Positions 25,674 to 36,378 of a DNA stretch of 64,000 nt are shown here, in pieces; positions within the stretch are counted from its first letter, which is position 1; the number at the start of each line of letters is the position of its first letter. The stretch is taken from assembly GCA_002104905.1 (NCBI GenBank), contig MCFE01000200.1, forward strand, positions 1 through 64,000. The letters run 5' to 3'. The DNA is from Basidiobolus meristosporus CBS 931.73 (lineage: Eukaryota; Basidiobolomycota; Basidiobolomycetes; Basidiobolales; Basidiobolaceae). The position numbers and the translations under genes are program-made. Below the pieces are notes generated by a model that ran no database searches, was not told the DNA's origin, and saw only the letters and a program-made list of their open reading frames with translations.

Positions 25674-26129
25674 CTATATTGAAATATTGTGTCTCAGGAT
25701 GGTCGGAGTGATCGAGAATGAAATAGTCATCTCCTGGTGACCAGATTCATCAACAAATCCATTGGCCAGCATGTGTTCGAAGCTGGGCACCATCCGCATT
25801 TTCTTCCGGGCCTCTTCAAGGTTGGTTTCCCTTATCGTGCTCTCCAAGGGCCAGATGAGCGGACGGCTGGCTTTGCTGATGGAGAAGTAGCAAAGGGATT
25901 TCTCTGGCAGTGCCAAATCCGAATTAGCTGCGGCTGTCGACTGGAAGACGGTATCCAGAGGGATGGTGCGATGGAGCAGGACGGCCTTCTTCGGTGTGGC
26001 AGGGGTATTCAGTGAAAGATCAGATGAGACTGGCTGGAACCCAAATCCTTCCAGCTCATAATTGGTAAACAAGTGGGTCTTGGCCACCTGGATCGACTGG
26101 AGGGGGTTGAAGCGATGTTTGTCACCCAT
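25674..26129 (-). CDS. small protein with FSITP C-terminal motif (copy 2)
   Basis: 151 residues from the first ATG (MGDKHRFNPL); codons before it lack an ATG. Function not recognised. The body holds a basic Ser-rich stretch and a possible amphipathic helix (NLEEARKKMRM). The last 40 residues carry FEHMLANGFVD and ISFSITPTIL and end HNISI, the same layout as the gene at 23669-23995. The two copies are inverted and flank the membrane-protein gene. There is no signal peptide or membrane segment. A 28-bp tandem repeat follows its stop directly. Confidence 0.65.
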   Translation of the reverse strand: MGDKHRFNPLQSIQVAKTHLFTNYELEGFGFQPVSSDLSLNTPATPKKAVLLHRTIPLDTVFQSTAAANSDLALPEKSLCYFSISKASRPLIWPLESTIRETNLEEARKKMRMVPSFEHMLANGFVDESGHQEMTISFSITPTILRHNISI

Positions 26130-26481
26130 GATTGCCACCAAGCAGAAAAGAACCTCGTTTCCCCAAATCGCTTATGTATTTGTTCCACCTGCGTGGCACA
26201 GCGCTTGCCTGAAACACACACTAGCCTGAAATCATTTCGTCACCAACACCTCTGGGCGCCACAACGCAGTCAAACGATCAAGTTGAAACCGCGTCAAGGC
26301 AACCGGGGTCTAGACTTTGACCGGGGTTGTCATCGGCCAAAACCAATATTCCCCAGCATATTTGTACATCTATTGTCTATGCACTCATTGGCATACTGGC
26401 GCTAGGATGATTCCAGTATTGGCCGTGGGAGTACTGGTAATGTCCATAACGTGTCGGAACGAGGCCCATGGATAGCCACCA

Positions 26482-26489
26482 TATATAAA
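26482..26489 (+). promoter_or_regulatory. TATA box of SAM/coiled-coil gene
   Basis: TATATAAA in CCACCATATATAAACC, about 250 bases before the chosen ATG. It would require a long leader or a short 5' intron. Confidence 0.4.
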
Positions 26490-26734
26490 CCTGTATTACC
26501 CAGCATTCCGATCATCGTCCATCATTCTGTTATCCGTTAGATTCTAGACCAATCACCCGGGCACTCTTCTTTATGCAGAACCGGTACATAAGCAACCAAA
26601 CCTCCGTGGATCGCATATACCCTCACATCCACCATCAACCCCCCTCACACACCACACCCTCATCACTTGCATCATTGTTTCTGGATTTGTCAATATAAGG
26701 TGCTCTCTTGCTGCCCATCCTTTCAACCACTACC

Positions 26735-27856
26735 ATGCCGCATAACTCTAGTCTTAAAGAGGGTGAGTATCCGACTTGTCCTGCACCCATGATAAAATGG
26801 TCGGCCAGCGATATACGCCACTTCGTCAACGGCGTGTCGCTGCTGCCTCCCGACGGCGCTAGGCAGATCAATGAATTTCTCAGGAAGAATCAGGTGGATG
26901 GCAGGAAGCTGGTCAAGCTCCGAGTGGAGGATTTCAAGGGCGTTAATCAAAGATGGAGCCGGACATTGATCGATGCTCTCGAGATTGAGAAGAAGCGCAG
27001 GGGTATGTTCATTTCTTTCCAGTTCGCCACTGATGTCCCACTAGTACACCACTAATTCATGCCATCTATAGTCACTGCCAAGAGAAAACCACTCAGCCAG
27101 CAGAGCCTTGGCCAACCACTACCTGCCGAGCCTTTGGAATTGATTTCGGATCGGGACTCTACCTCAAGCCGTTCGGAGCCTGAAACCGCTGTATTATACG
27201 AGGAGCCTACCGAATATGGCTCTCCCCCGTCGCCCAAGCCTCAGTTTAATTCGGAGGAGAAAGTTGGCGAGGAATCATCTTTCGACATCTCACCAACGCC
27301 AAACCAGCTGTTCTTCGATCGAGATCTACTAAATGGAGATGCAAAGCAGTCTTCTCGTAGTCACACCTTCCCCTCCGCCACTACCGAGCCAAATTATAGT
27401 GAAATCGACCGCCTGCTTCGAGGACGCCTCGAGGAAGAGCGCCACATGCTGTTGAATGATTTCCAAGCATGCCTACACGAACAGCAATTGCGCTTCCACC
27501 AGGAACTGACCCTGAGCCTGCAGGATCACAACGTGAACTTCCAGATGGACCTGGATGAGGCACTCAACACGCACCAGGTCGGGCTAATCAGAAACCTGGA
27601 GAAGGAGATAGCCATCCTGGCCAAGAAGATGGACACTGAAGCCAACAAGGAAAAGGTGAAATGGGTGCTCCTCCAAGCCAGTGTTGATCAGTGGAAACTT
27701 GAAATGGCCGAGTTGAGGAACCAGTTGATTCAGCACATTGAGGAGGAGAAGGAAAAGTGGGAAGCCGAGGCCAGCTGGACATCCTGGCAAATCCTGGCCA
27801 GCGGCATCGGAATTGGTGCTGCGTTCACCTGTCTCCTGCTCAAGTATGCTCGATGA
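26735..27856 (+). CDS. SAM-like, coiled-coil, tail-anchored membrane protein
   Basis: Two exons (26735-27002, 27072-27856; 69-nt intron GTATGT...CTATAG) encode about 350 residues. Residues 20-88 look like a SAM fold: starting IKWSASDIRHFV, with NEFLRKNQVDGRKLVKL (the DG.xL pattern), EDFKGV and a final long helix ALEIEKKRR. A disordered acidic/Ser linker follows (about 90-200), then long coiled coils (RGRLEEERHMLLNDF, EEEKEKWEAEA). The last 20 residues form one hydrophobic helix (ILASGIGIGAAFTCLLL) with a KYAR end, so it is a C-tail anchor with the rest in the cytosol. Such a layout suits an organelle tether or scaffold. No named ortholog recognised. The ATG at 26735 has good context (CTACCATGCC). 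Confidence 0.8.
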
Positions 27857-27986
27857 TGCTGTAACGATGTAAACCACGTATGAAGTTATGTACATATGCC
27901 CTGTATCTCATTAGCTGCCTCCCATTCTATGCAAATAATCCAGTTGTGTAATTAGTTGACTAACTTTAATCAAGTAAACACTGGCC

Positions 27987-27992
27987 AATAAA
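27987..27992 (+). terminator. poly(A) signal beside opposing stop codon
   Basis: AATAAA 131 bases after the stop of the SAM-like gene and one base from the stop codon (27994-27996) of the convergent acyltransferase gene. Confidence 0.5.
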
Positions 27993-27993
27993 G

Positions 27994-29138
27994 CTACTGT
28001 TTGACCATTAGCCAGGTGATGGTGCTAAGCGGCTTGAAGCCAAACTTCACAAAGAAATTCACCGAGATCGAGTTCCATACCTCGATGGTTGAATGGAAGA
28101 TTCTATGGTCTAGTTCAACATCCGGATCAAATCTCAGCTGGTAGAACTTCATCATCCCCGAAAGCCACGAAGTCAACACCACCGAGGCCAAGCCCTGTCT
28201 CCGCGTGGATGGTAGTGCGTGAAGAGAGGCGATGGAGACTGGAGAAAGGTGGGTTAGCGGGCGAATGGTGAAATGTGCGGCTCCACTTACAATCTTCATG
28301 GGTCAAAGACCATGCCACCGGTGAGCCCGTCTCCCTGGACCTCAAACATCTCGAAAACTCCAAACATTTCACCAGATATTCCCTTTCGTACTTGATTTTG
28401 CTATGCTCTAGCACCTGCGCATGCGAGCCCGGTCAGTTGAGCCGTCAACGAATGCAAGTGCCATCACCTACCAGGTCCAGGTCAGAGGTTCGGACTTGAT
28501 CCAACTCATACTTGGCTCGGTCGAACTGGAGCTCGTCATCGTTGAGTGCTCCTCGCTTTTGAAGAAACTCCTTCCAAGGAAGGCTGTACAAAAAGCACGA
28601 CCCATCGAATACCTGGGTCGCATACTCCAGGAGAACCGGCTTCCATATACAGTCCAGCCCGGCAAAGAGAGATTCCTCTACACGACCGATTGTTTAGACT
28701 GCTGGCCGAGAAGCTATTGCTGTTGCATTGTGGGCCTCACTTACCGCCTACTTCTAGTTTCAAACACTCCCCTAGCACCTTCCTCAGCAACACTACGCTG
28801 TGGTCAAATAACCGTTGATGCTCAGGTAAGGAAAACCCATGCTCCGTCCTGGGTGCTTGTCTAAGGGTGATCTCCGACGTGACCACCAAGCTAATCTGTC
28901 GACCCACCCTGACAATGATCCCTAGCTCCTCCTGGAGTTGGTCAAAAGCGGCAAAGGTGGTGTAATACGCCGGCCTCCACTGCTTGTATATGTCTCTCCT
29001 GACTAAGCCTAGCAACACCGGTAACTGGGCACTATACCGCTCCACCCATGCGTGGATATACTCCAGCTCGTTCTCCACATCCACCAGTCGTAACTCTTTG
29101 GACGGGCTGAAGGGGGTGGGCTCGACTATCTGCACCAT
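27994..29138 (-). CDS. GNAT-family N-acyltransferase (FR47/GLYAT-like)
   Basis: Four exons (29138-28745, 28677-28472, 28414-28291, 28238-27994) join in frame to about 322 residues. The C-terminal third is a GNAT fold of the FR47 type: GSPVAWSLTHED (strand before the cofactor site), SIASLHALPSTRRQGLASVVL with the acyl-CoA binding R-R-x-G-x-A loop, and FVKFGFKPLSTITWL at the end. The N-terminal two thirds are helical and divergent, as in glycine N-acyltransferase-like proteins. The acyl acceptor cannot be told. The first in-frame ATG (MVQIVEPTPF) is used; the frame is open further upstream but without an ATG. This is the last host gene before the repeat block. Confidence 0.82.
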
Positions 29139-29479
29139 GCACTGAAAACGGGCCAACAATGTTCGTAGATTTGAGCGACGTCCCTGGAGAATTTTCCCTG
29201 CCAAAAGATGAACGAAGGGGACTCGATTTGATGGGCCTCAAAAATAGGTATTTTCCATCGCAATCCCCTCATCATCTACCGATTTGTCGCATCGTTGGAT
29301 TGCCCAATTCTTGTCTCACATGTTCATCATCTGCCCTGGAGTGTGAAACCAACACATTTGATTGGACTCAGCAACCATTTGCAAATATCACATATATCGG
29401 GTATTGAGACTTGTTAAATAGTGCTATTATTCATACTCCTAGCCAAACTTCCTTTATTGAGGACCTGATGTCTATTAAC

Positions 29480-29810
29480 CAGTATTGATTTTGGATGAAA
29501 CTCCCCACTTTTTTAAAGTTGTCAGTATATTCCGTTTTTACACCTAAATCCTCACATTGGCTTAGTGTGTGTGGTTCATCATCTCTTGAGTAGAATATCC
29601 TCATTGGGGATATATTTCCACCAGGTTATTTGAAACCCTGAATGTACTATCTCTCATAGTTGCCCAAACAACACCAAATTTTGCATGGACTCTCTTGCAA
29701 TCTTCCTAAACCTATCCTAAGCTTTTGTTTAACCTCAACCTTGCCAACCTACAAATACCACTTTTGGATGTATTTATCACTGAGTGAAAGTCCCATATAT
29801 GATCAGTTCC
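29480..29810 (+). repeat. degenerate Copia-1 LTR
   Basis: Aligns by eye with the better copies at 30079 and 31849: shared blocks GTTGCCCAAACA, TTTGCA, CTACAAATAC and a GAGTGAAAGTCCCATA tail. It is too diverged to set its ends. It marks the left edge of the repeat block. Confidence 0.5.
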
Positions 29811-30078
29811 CCTGGTTATTATGAATGTACCCAAAGCCCTCACTACAGTCAGTGAATTGGAAGTTGACAAAAATTCTTGCTCTTCCAACAGGCTTCCAAT
29901 CTCAAGAAAGCTCCCAGAAAGCTGTGCACAGTGTATTATTACACACTTGCATGAGGCCCATTCAAATTCACAGCACATTATTTTAGCCTTGTTTGCACCA
30001 GTGTATTCCAATCACTGGCTCTTAGGTAAGTCTTGTAGTAAACCTCTATATGCAATCTTACCATATTAACCATACCCC

Positions 30079-30720
30079 TTAAGCAAGATAATTTTTGTAA
30101 ATTTTATTAATACACCTGAATATGCACCTAACTTGGTCACTTTGAGCATATCCTATGAATCTTTGCAAATCCTGACCAAATTCCTTGTTGGGATTTACTT
30201 GAATTATTTTTGCCAAAATATCAGGGACCTGGAACATGATGTTTTTATAAGTTGCCCAAACAGCCCCAAGCTTTGCACACATGTTCTTGGGACTTTCATA
30301 GGTATATCATACAAGCTTTTGTTGCTAAGACCATATAAAAGTACAAATACTACTTTTACATTCAATAATCATTAAGTGAAATTCACATAATATACTTATT
30401 CTCCCAATCACTTCCAACATATCCAAACTTGTACAACTGGCTATGAGCCCCAAGCTGAAACTCCCTGGAATGTTTACTACTGCTATCACTGGAATATCCT
30501 CTCAGCTGAAAAGTTGGATGGATTTGGCTACCAAATCTAGATGGTGAAGACACAGATGCTGCTACTAGAAAGTGGCCTTCAGGATATTGTTATGGGGGGA
30601 GAATCCCTTCAATGGTATACAATGAGAAGCTGTAAAGTACCAGAAGAAAGAACAAAGTGCCATTAATTGCATTTGCCCTAACAATGAGGACAAATTGCCA
30701 ATTTAATGCCCAAGAGTAAA
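30079..30720 (+). mobile_element. Copia-1 retrotransposon 5' fragment (LTR and gag start)
   Basis: An LTR-like stretch (to about 30436) is followed by CTATGAGCCC and a broken gag whose DNA matches that at 44386 (AGTTGGATGGAT, AAGATGAAG-type blocks). The frame is shifted and truncated near 30720, where other repeats begin. Confidence 0.7.
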
Positions 30721-30750
30721 AATGGCAATGAATACCCCCTTGGAGTAATA

Positions 30751-31044
30751 ATTGTGATGATCCTGTCAAAAGGCCATCACAAAGTTAAAGTCCCATAACT
30801 AAGAGGTATTAATCCCATCAGGACACCTTGCAAAGATCGTTGAAAAATAATTGCACCCCAGATTTACAAAAAACTTGGTCAAAATTCACTATGAAAAATT
30901 ATTGTGATGATCCCATCAACAGGCCATCACAAATTCTAAGTCCCATGACTAAGAGGTACTGATCCTGTCAGTACACTGTGCAGAGACTGTTGAAAAAGAA
31001 TTGCACCCCAGATTTCACAAAAAACTTGGTCAAAATTTTTCACC
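30751..31044 (+). repeat. 150-bp direct duplication at transposon end
   Basis: Both units start with ATTGTGATGATCC, at 30751 and 30901: exact period 150. Both contain GGCCATCACAAA, AAGTCCCAT, CTAAGAGGTA and end AAAACTTGGTCAAAATT. The units belong to the left end of a Tnp2-type transposon. Confidence 0.8.
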
Positions 31045-31255
31045 TCAACAATATATCAGTGGCTTTTGAATGTTCCCTGCCAATTTGCTCAATTTCTGAT
31101 CATAGACGCTCAATCACCTCCTACATTTGCATACATTGATTGGCTATTGCCTCTTTTTCACACTCTGTACTTCCTGACTCCACCGTTTCTCTTACTTTTT
31201 GTGTGTATAAATTGATTCATTTCTGTTGAAACTTCAGTTGTACCTCAATTGCCAA

Positions 31256-31588
31256 TTATATTGACCTATACAAGTCCCTATACCCTACACTAACATTAAG
31301 CCCAACTCCATACTCAACAAGTTGCTCCATCAAAATCCACCACTCAATAAGTATTTCTGCTGTAATGCTCTGTTTCCATGACTTCAGTGGGAACCCAACA
31401 GCTTTATGCCACTGTTCATTCACTGGTTCCCACACATCCTGGTCTTCAGCCAGTACTGCAAGGTCTAGAACCTCATCTGCAAGTCCTTCCAATAAATCCT
31501 TGCAATATTCAAGTGAGTTTTCTTGAGCACTTCTGTTGAAGAAGTGCTGCAACCTCTTGGTGTGCCTATTATTGTTCCAAAATTCCAC
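31256..31588 (-). pseudogene. C-terminal remnant of transposon partner gene, copy A
   Basis: 110 codons, nearly identical to the C-terminus of the minus-strand frame in copy B (shared EFWNNNRHTKRLQHFF, AEDQDVWEPVNEQWH and ITAEILIEWWI). The rest of the gene is deleted in this copy. The coding frame is better kept than chance would predict, so selection or a recent origin is likely. Confidence 0.65.
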
Positions 31589-31848
31589 CAGAGAAGACTG
31601 TTTGATTTAATGCCATAAGAGAAGAGAAAAAGGTCATGTGGCTATTGCAACAAGCATCTCAGCCAAGAAGCACATAGACAGCATAGGAAACATTACAAGA
31701 ATCACTGATAGTGTTTTGCCACACAAGTCATATATGACCATTCATCTGTCATTACTGTACATGCAGTTTCCTCTCAGCCACTTGATACTTCTATAACAGC
31801 ACCTTGCTGTAGTTGTCACCCTGTGCAACTTGAGTCAGGTGAGTAAAT

Positions 31849-32200
31849 TGCTGTAAGAGTCTTGAAGATATTGGAAGTGACTTGGGAGGACAAGTAGATT
31901 ACATGGATTTCACTTAATGATCTATTGAATGTAAAAGTAGTATTTATACTTTTACATGATCTTGGCATAAAAAGCATGTAGAATAGGTTAAGGAAGGTCC
32001 CAAGAGCATGTGTGCAAAGTTTGGGGCTTCTTGGACAACTTTGAGAATTTTCATGATCTGGGTATCTGGTATTTTGGTAAAAAAATATTCTAAGTAAATC
32101 CCGACAAGGAATCTGGTCAGTTTTCTCTAGGATCTGAAGGTAATGATCTAAGTGACTAAGTTAGGTGAATATTTAGGTGGATTTACAAATCCTTACAACA
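31849..32200 (-). repeat. solo LTR of Copia-1 inside Tnp2 copy A
   Basis: 352 bases. Read in reverse it starts TGTTGTAAG and ends CTTACAGCA, an almost perfect terminal inverted repeat with TG...CA ends. It matches 30079-30436 in inverted orientation. Copy B of the host transposon lacks it, which dates this insertion after the transposon. The target duplication is not clear. Confidence 0.8.
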
Positions 32201-32206
32201 TGTATA

Positions 32207-34370
32207 ACACCATTAGGCTCACCTGAACCTTCTGAAGATTTACTACTACTTCTTGCCAAAGTCATTCTGGGATGCAACTTACCATGTATATGGCACAAAA
32301 GAATAAATGCCAAGTGGCTGGCAACATATGACCCAGCAGCTGTCCTGATTTCAGCATGTGTTAACAGTGGCATGGCATTCACATCAGAAAATGTCACCAT
32401 TGCAAGGTTTCCAACTTATCATGAATCCATTATTATTGGGGGAAAAAATTGTTCACACTCCAGAGATATTCCAGTAATACTCCATCTAAAGAAGCCTATG
32501 CAGTCCAACAAATATTGTGAAGCTATAAAGTACTGCACTAAGTATCAATCAAGGGCAAACATGTCCAATATATCTGATGGCAATCATTACAAACATATAA
32601 AAAGTAAGGGCTACTTTGCAGGTATGTACAATCATACCTTTGCCCTGGCACTTGATGGATTCTCATTAAACAAGTACTCTATCAGTAAATCCTGCTGGCC
32701 ACTGATCCTCATCAACCTGAATCTGCCACCTAGCTTATGGTATCAGAGCAGAGATCTTATAGTAGTCATACTGATATCTGGGCATCTATCACTGTCCAAC
32801 CTGGAAAGCCACCTGTATCCATTACTGGATGAATTTTGTATACTTTCCAGCTGGATAACAGTTAATGTAGTGAGTATTGCTGTTGAATGCATGAGATCCA
32901 GGGGACTTACTCCATAACTTACACACATTTTTAATGCCCAAACACCAACACTGATAACATTGTATTCCTGCAGAGAGAATGTATTGGAGCCAGCATGCAA
33001 TTGCAGAAAAGCTTGCAAGCTATAGCCATTGGCTTGAATATGCAATTATTTGGAAACTGCAGATACTCAAGATAGAGAGTGTATGATTAGCAATGCTTTC
33101 CACTGGGAGTAATGCATTTATATTTCAGCAATATTCCTATACTGATGACCAAGTTGTACATGGGGCATTTCAAGCTAAGTGAGCCCTTGGAGATACCAGA
33201 GAGCTTGAAAGAATTGGCAAGATATTACACAGTATTTGCTACCCCAAGTACTTCTCACAGGCTCCAATCAACATTCATATTCATACCCAACAATACATGT
33301 ACAAGGACTGGATGAGGTGGATATGTATTAATTCAAGTGGTCTTCTCAAGCCATTTCTACAAGGAGTATACTGGAAGCATTGGGAGTCATATGTGGACAT
33401 TGTAGCAATATTTATCCAGAAGCAGATCACTAATGCCCACTTGATCCATCTATAGCTTATGTGCAAGGAGTTTGTGACTGAATATGAGCAGCTATCTAGA
33501 AACTTAAAGCTGAACATGTGGATCTCTGCCACTACTGTATCCACTTGCTACTCCATCTAGCTCAGTGTGTGGAGAATATTGGGCCTTCTTTCACCTTTTG
33601 GGAGCTTCCTATGGAGCAGGTGTGTGGGGAGATAGGAAGACAAGTCAAGTTCCAGGTACTACCATATCCCATTCTCATTAAGAGTATATCTTCAAGTATG
33701 CCATGAATATGATGAGTTGGCACATGTAGTACAACCAGGAAGGGTTGGAAAATACTAAGGACAGATGTGCACATGGAGACATCTATGACTATGGCATTAA
33801 GAAGTTATGCAGCCCCAAATGTGTGGGTAAGCAGTCAAGTACTGCAAAGTTGTGTTGGGTGCAATAAGCAACTAACTTGTATTAGGAAAGCTCTACTAAA
33901 GTATGCTGGGCTTCTCTTGGTCACAAGCCACTCTCTACACCCTTCAGTACAGAACTCACACAAGCAAGAGCCTGAGCACACCTATAAGGGGAACTAGAAT
34001 CCAGCAGGGAGAAGGAATATATTAGCTAAATACCAAGTAGTTCTTGGCAGATATTCAAGAGGTATCCATGGCAGAAGTGGTGGCAACCAAGCGTATGTTT
34101 AAAGAAGTAAACATTACCAGCAATAAAAGGTATATGGCAACTTTGAAAGTATAGCACTAAGAAGATGTAAAGTTGAGGTGATAGAAGTGTGCCAATTGCT
34201 GCAGGTATGTGTGTGTGTAGAGGTTAGTAAGCAGGAGGCCATAGTATTTTTGACTCAAACTATATGTGGAATACCCAAGGTAGTAGTGGGCAAGCATATA
34301 AAGAGGGGTGATTCTACAGTGAAATATATGAATTGCACAAGGGGAGGTAGAAAAAGGAAATACCATTTGG
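32207..34370 (+). pseudogene. Tnp2-family transposase remnant, copy A
   Basis: The longest frame, 32177-32917, is 246 codons. Tnp2 landmarks are the zinc-binding-like part before NKYCEAIKYCTKYQS, then LALDGFSLNKYS, SCWPLILINLNLPPS and LYPLLDEFCIL. Stops and frameshifts break the rest, but similarity to copy B runs on to about 34370. The protein would cut element ends in a CACTA-type reaction; this copy cannot be functional. Confidence 0.7.
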
Positions 34371-34899
34371 TAAATTAGTACAGTTGCATTATGCAGAGCT
34401 AGCTGTAGGCCACCTTACTGCTATGATATGCCATCAGAGGCTCACAATGAGGCCATCAAAACACCATCAGGTATTTTGCCATATAAGGTAATTGGATGCA
34501 CTGGCCTGTTGGATCCACTCAAATGGTTGTAGAGTGCATTAAGACCACAATAATGCCATACAACTCTTGGCAAAACACCACCCAGACACCATCATGTTGT
34601 CTAACTTTATTTGGTGATAAAATTAGCCAAATGCCATTGCGGTCCTGTCAAAAGATTGTGTAGAGGGTCATCAATCCCAAGCTACTGGTATTAAAATTGT
34701 CTCCTGATGGCTGATCTGTATTGGATCTAAATGAAAGACAAAGTGATTTTTCATAGGGAAATGATCTGATAGCAGATAACAGGACACTTGAAGTAGTTGG
34801 CCATGGAATCATCTAAGTTAGCCTCAGGAGTAATGAGCAAAGCCACACATGTATCTTCAGCAAAGTACTCTACACACTCTGTATATCATAGTATTTATT

Positions 34900-36055
34900 A
34901 CCATACAAAAATAATTTGATCCTGCCAGTGGATCTAGTCTAGATAAGCTATCAGGATCCTTCAATGAGGCCATCATTATGGTGACAGCTTGAAATCATTG
35001 ACCCTCTTCACAATCTTATGATAGGATTGCAATGGTATTTTTCTGCTTATACAGTCAAATGTGGTAATAAATATGATGGTGACTTAGTGGTCTTTTGACT
35101 GGACTAGATTGGCATTCTGATGGTCCTGATATGGTCTACATATAATAGAGTAGACCTAACCAGCCAGTACATATAAATGCTTTATAGGGAAAACTTGATA
35201 GTTTTTTGACAACCTTGATGCAGATATCTGTTAGCATTATTATAGCAGTACTGTGGCCTACAGCTAGTCTTGTATATTGCTACTGTACCAACTTACCAAT
35301 GAATATTGCCCTTTTCTTCCTCCCCTTGCACCATTCATATATTAAACTGTAGAATCACCACTCTGTACCTGCATAATTGACAAACTTCTATCATCTTGGC
35401 CTACAGCTTTTTGGTATGATGCTTGTAAAGGTGCCATTTGTAGGTTATTACTGACTGTACTTGGTGAGTGGGAGAGCTTGTAGGTCAAGTCAGTACCACT
35501 TGGTTCAGAATAGCTTCCAATAGAAGGTAGTAAGGTAATAAAGACTTGAATTTATTTTGTCCAAATCCTCTTGTCCTCTCACTTGGTTCAATTGGGTAGA
35601 TATATATATCACTTGGGGGCTTAGATAATAGACAATGTGTTATAAAATAGGGGTGTGAACACCTTCCTGTTATGGTAAGTGTTCTAACTAGATAGGGGCA
35701 GCAATAGGAGGGAGGGCATGTGGGGGAATCATAGGCAGGATACTGGGGGGACTTTGGGTAGGACTCTGGGGAGAACTCTTGGGCAAAGAATGGATACTGC
35801 ATTTAGTACTCACACCATTTACCCAGTATTCTGTGTAACATATACATCTTGCACACTTGTGCTTGGTTGCCACCACTTTTACCATGAATACCATCTGAAT
35901 ATCTGCAAAGAACCTTGTTGTATTTAGCCAATGTATTCCTTCTCCCAGTTGGATTCTAGTCTCTGTTATAGGTGAGCTCTGGCTCTTGTTTGTGTGAGTT
36001 CTGTATTGAATATGTAGAAGTCAGATTGTACTCAGGAGATACCCAGCTTACATTA
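34900..36055 (-). mobile_element. Tnp2 transposon 3' fragment, copy C, inverted
   Basis: Reverse complement of the 3' part of copies A and B: shared blocks include the GAGGGTCA-type subterminal stretch, the GTGATTCTACAGT region and TATAAGGG...AGAATCCAGC near the transposase end. Minus-strand frames here (for example 35688-35894, VFMVKVVATKHKCARCIC) match VFMAEVATTKHMFARYIC of copy B. It lies tail to tail with copy A. Confidence 0.7.
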
Positions 36056-36378
36056 TTAAGGTTATCCAAAAACTTAGTCAGAATTCTTCATCATAACAAT
36101 GTATAAGTGGCTTTTGATTGGTTCCCTGTCAATTTGCTCAATTTCTGATACTGGACACTCTATTGCCTCCTACATTTGTGTGAATTGATTGGCTATTGCC
36201 TCTTTTTCACACTCCTTACTTCCTGACTCAACTGTTTCTCTTACTTTTCATGTGTACAATTTGATTTATTTCCATTAAAACTTCAGTTGTACCTCAATTG
36301 CCAATTGTATTGACCTATACAAGTCTCTATACCCTACACTGACATTAAGCCCAACCCCACACTCAACATGTAACTCCA

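Larger units (their letters stand above)
30887..34760 (+). mobile_element. Tnp2 (CACTA-like) transposon, copy A, internally deleted
   Basis: Left end CACTATGAAAAATTATT; the right end, read in reverse, is CCCTATGAAAAATCAC, so the ends are inverted repeats of the CACTA type. The DNA follows copy B (36058-41725) along its length, but about 1.9 kb of the minus-strand gene and about 250 bases near 32240 are missing, and a solo Copia LTR sits inside (31849-32200). Confidence 0.7.
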
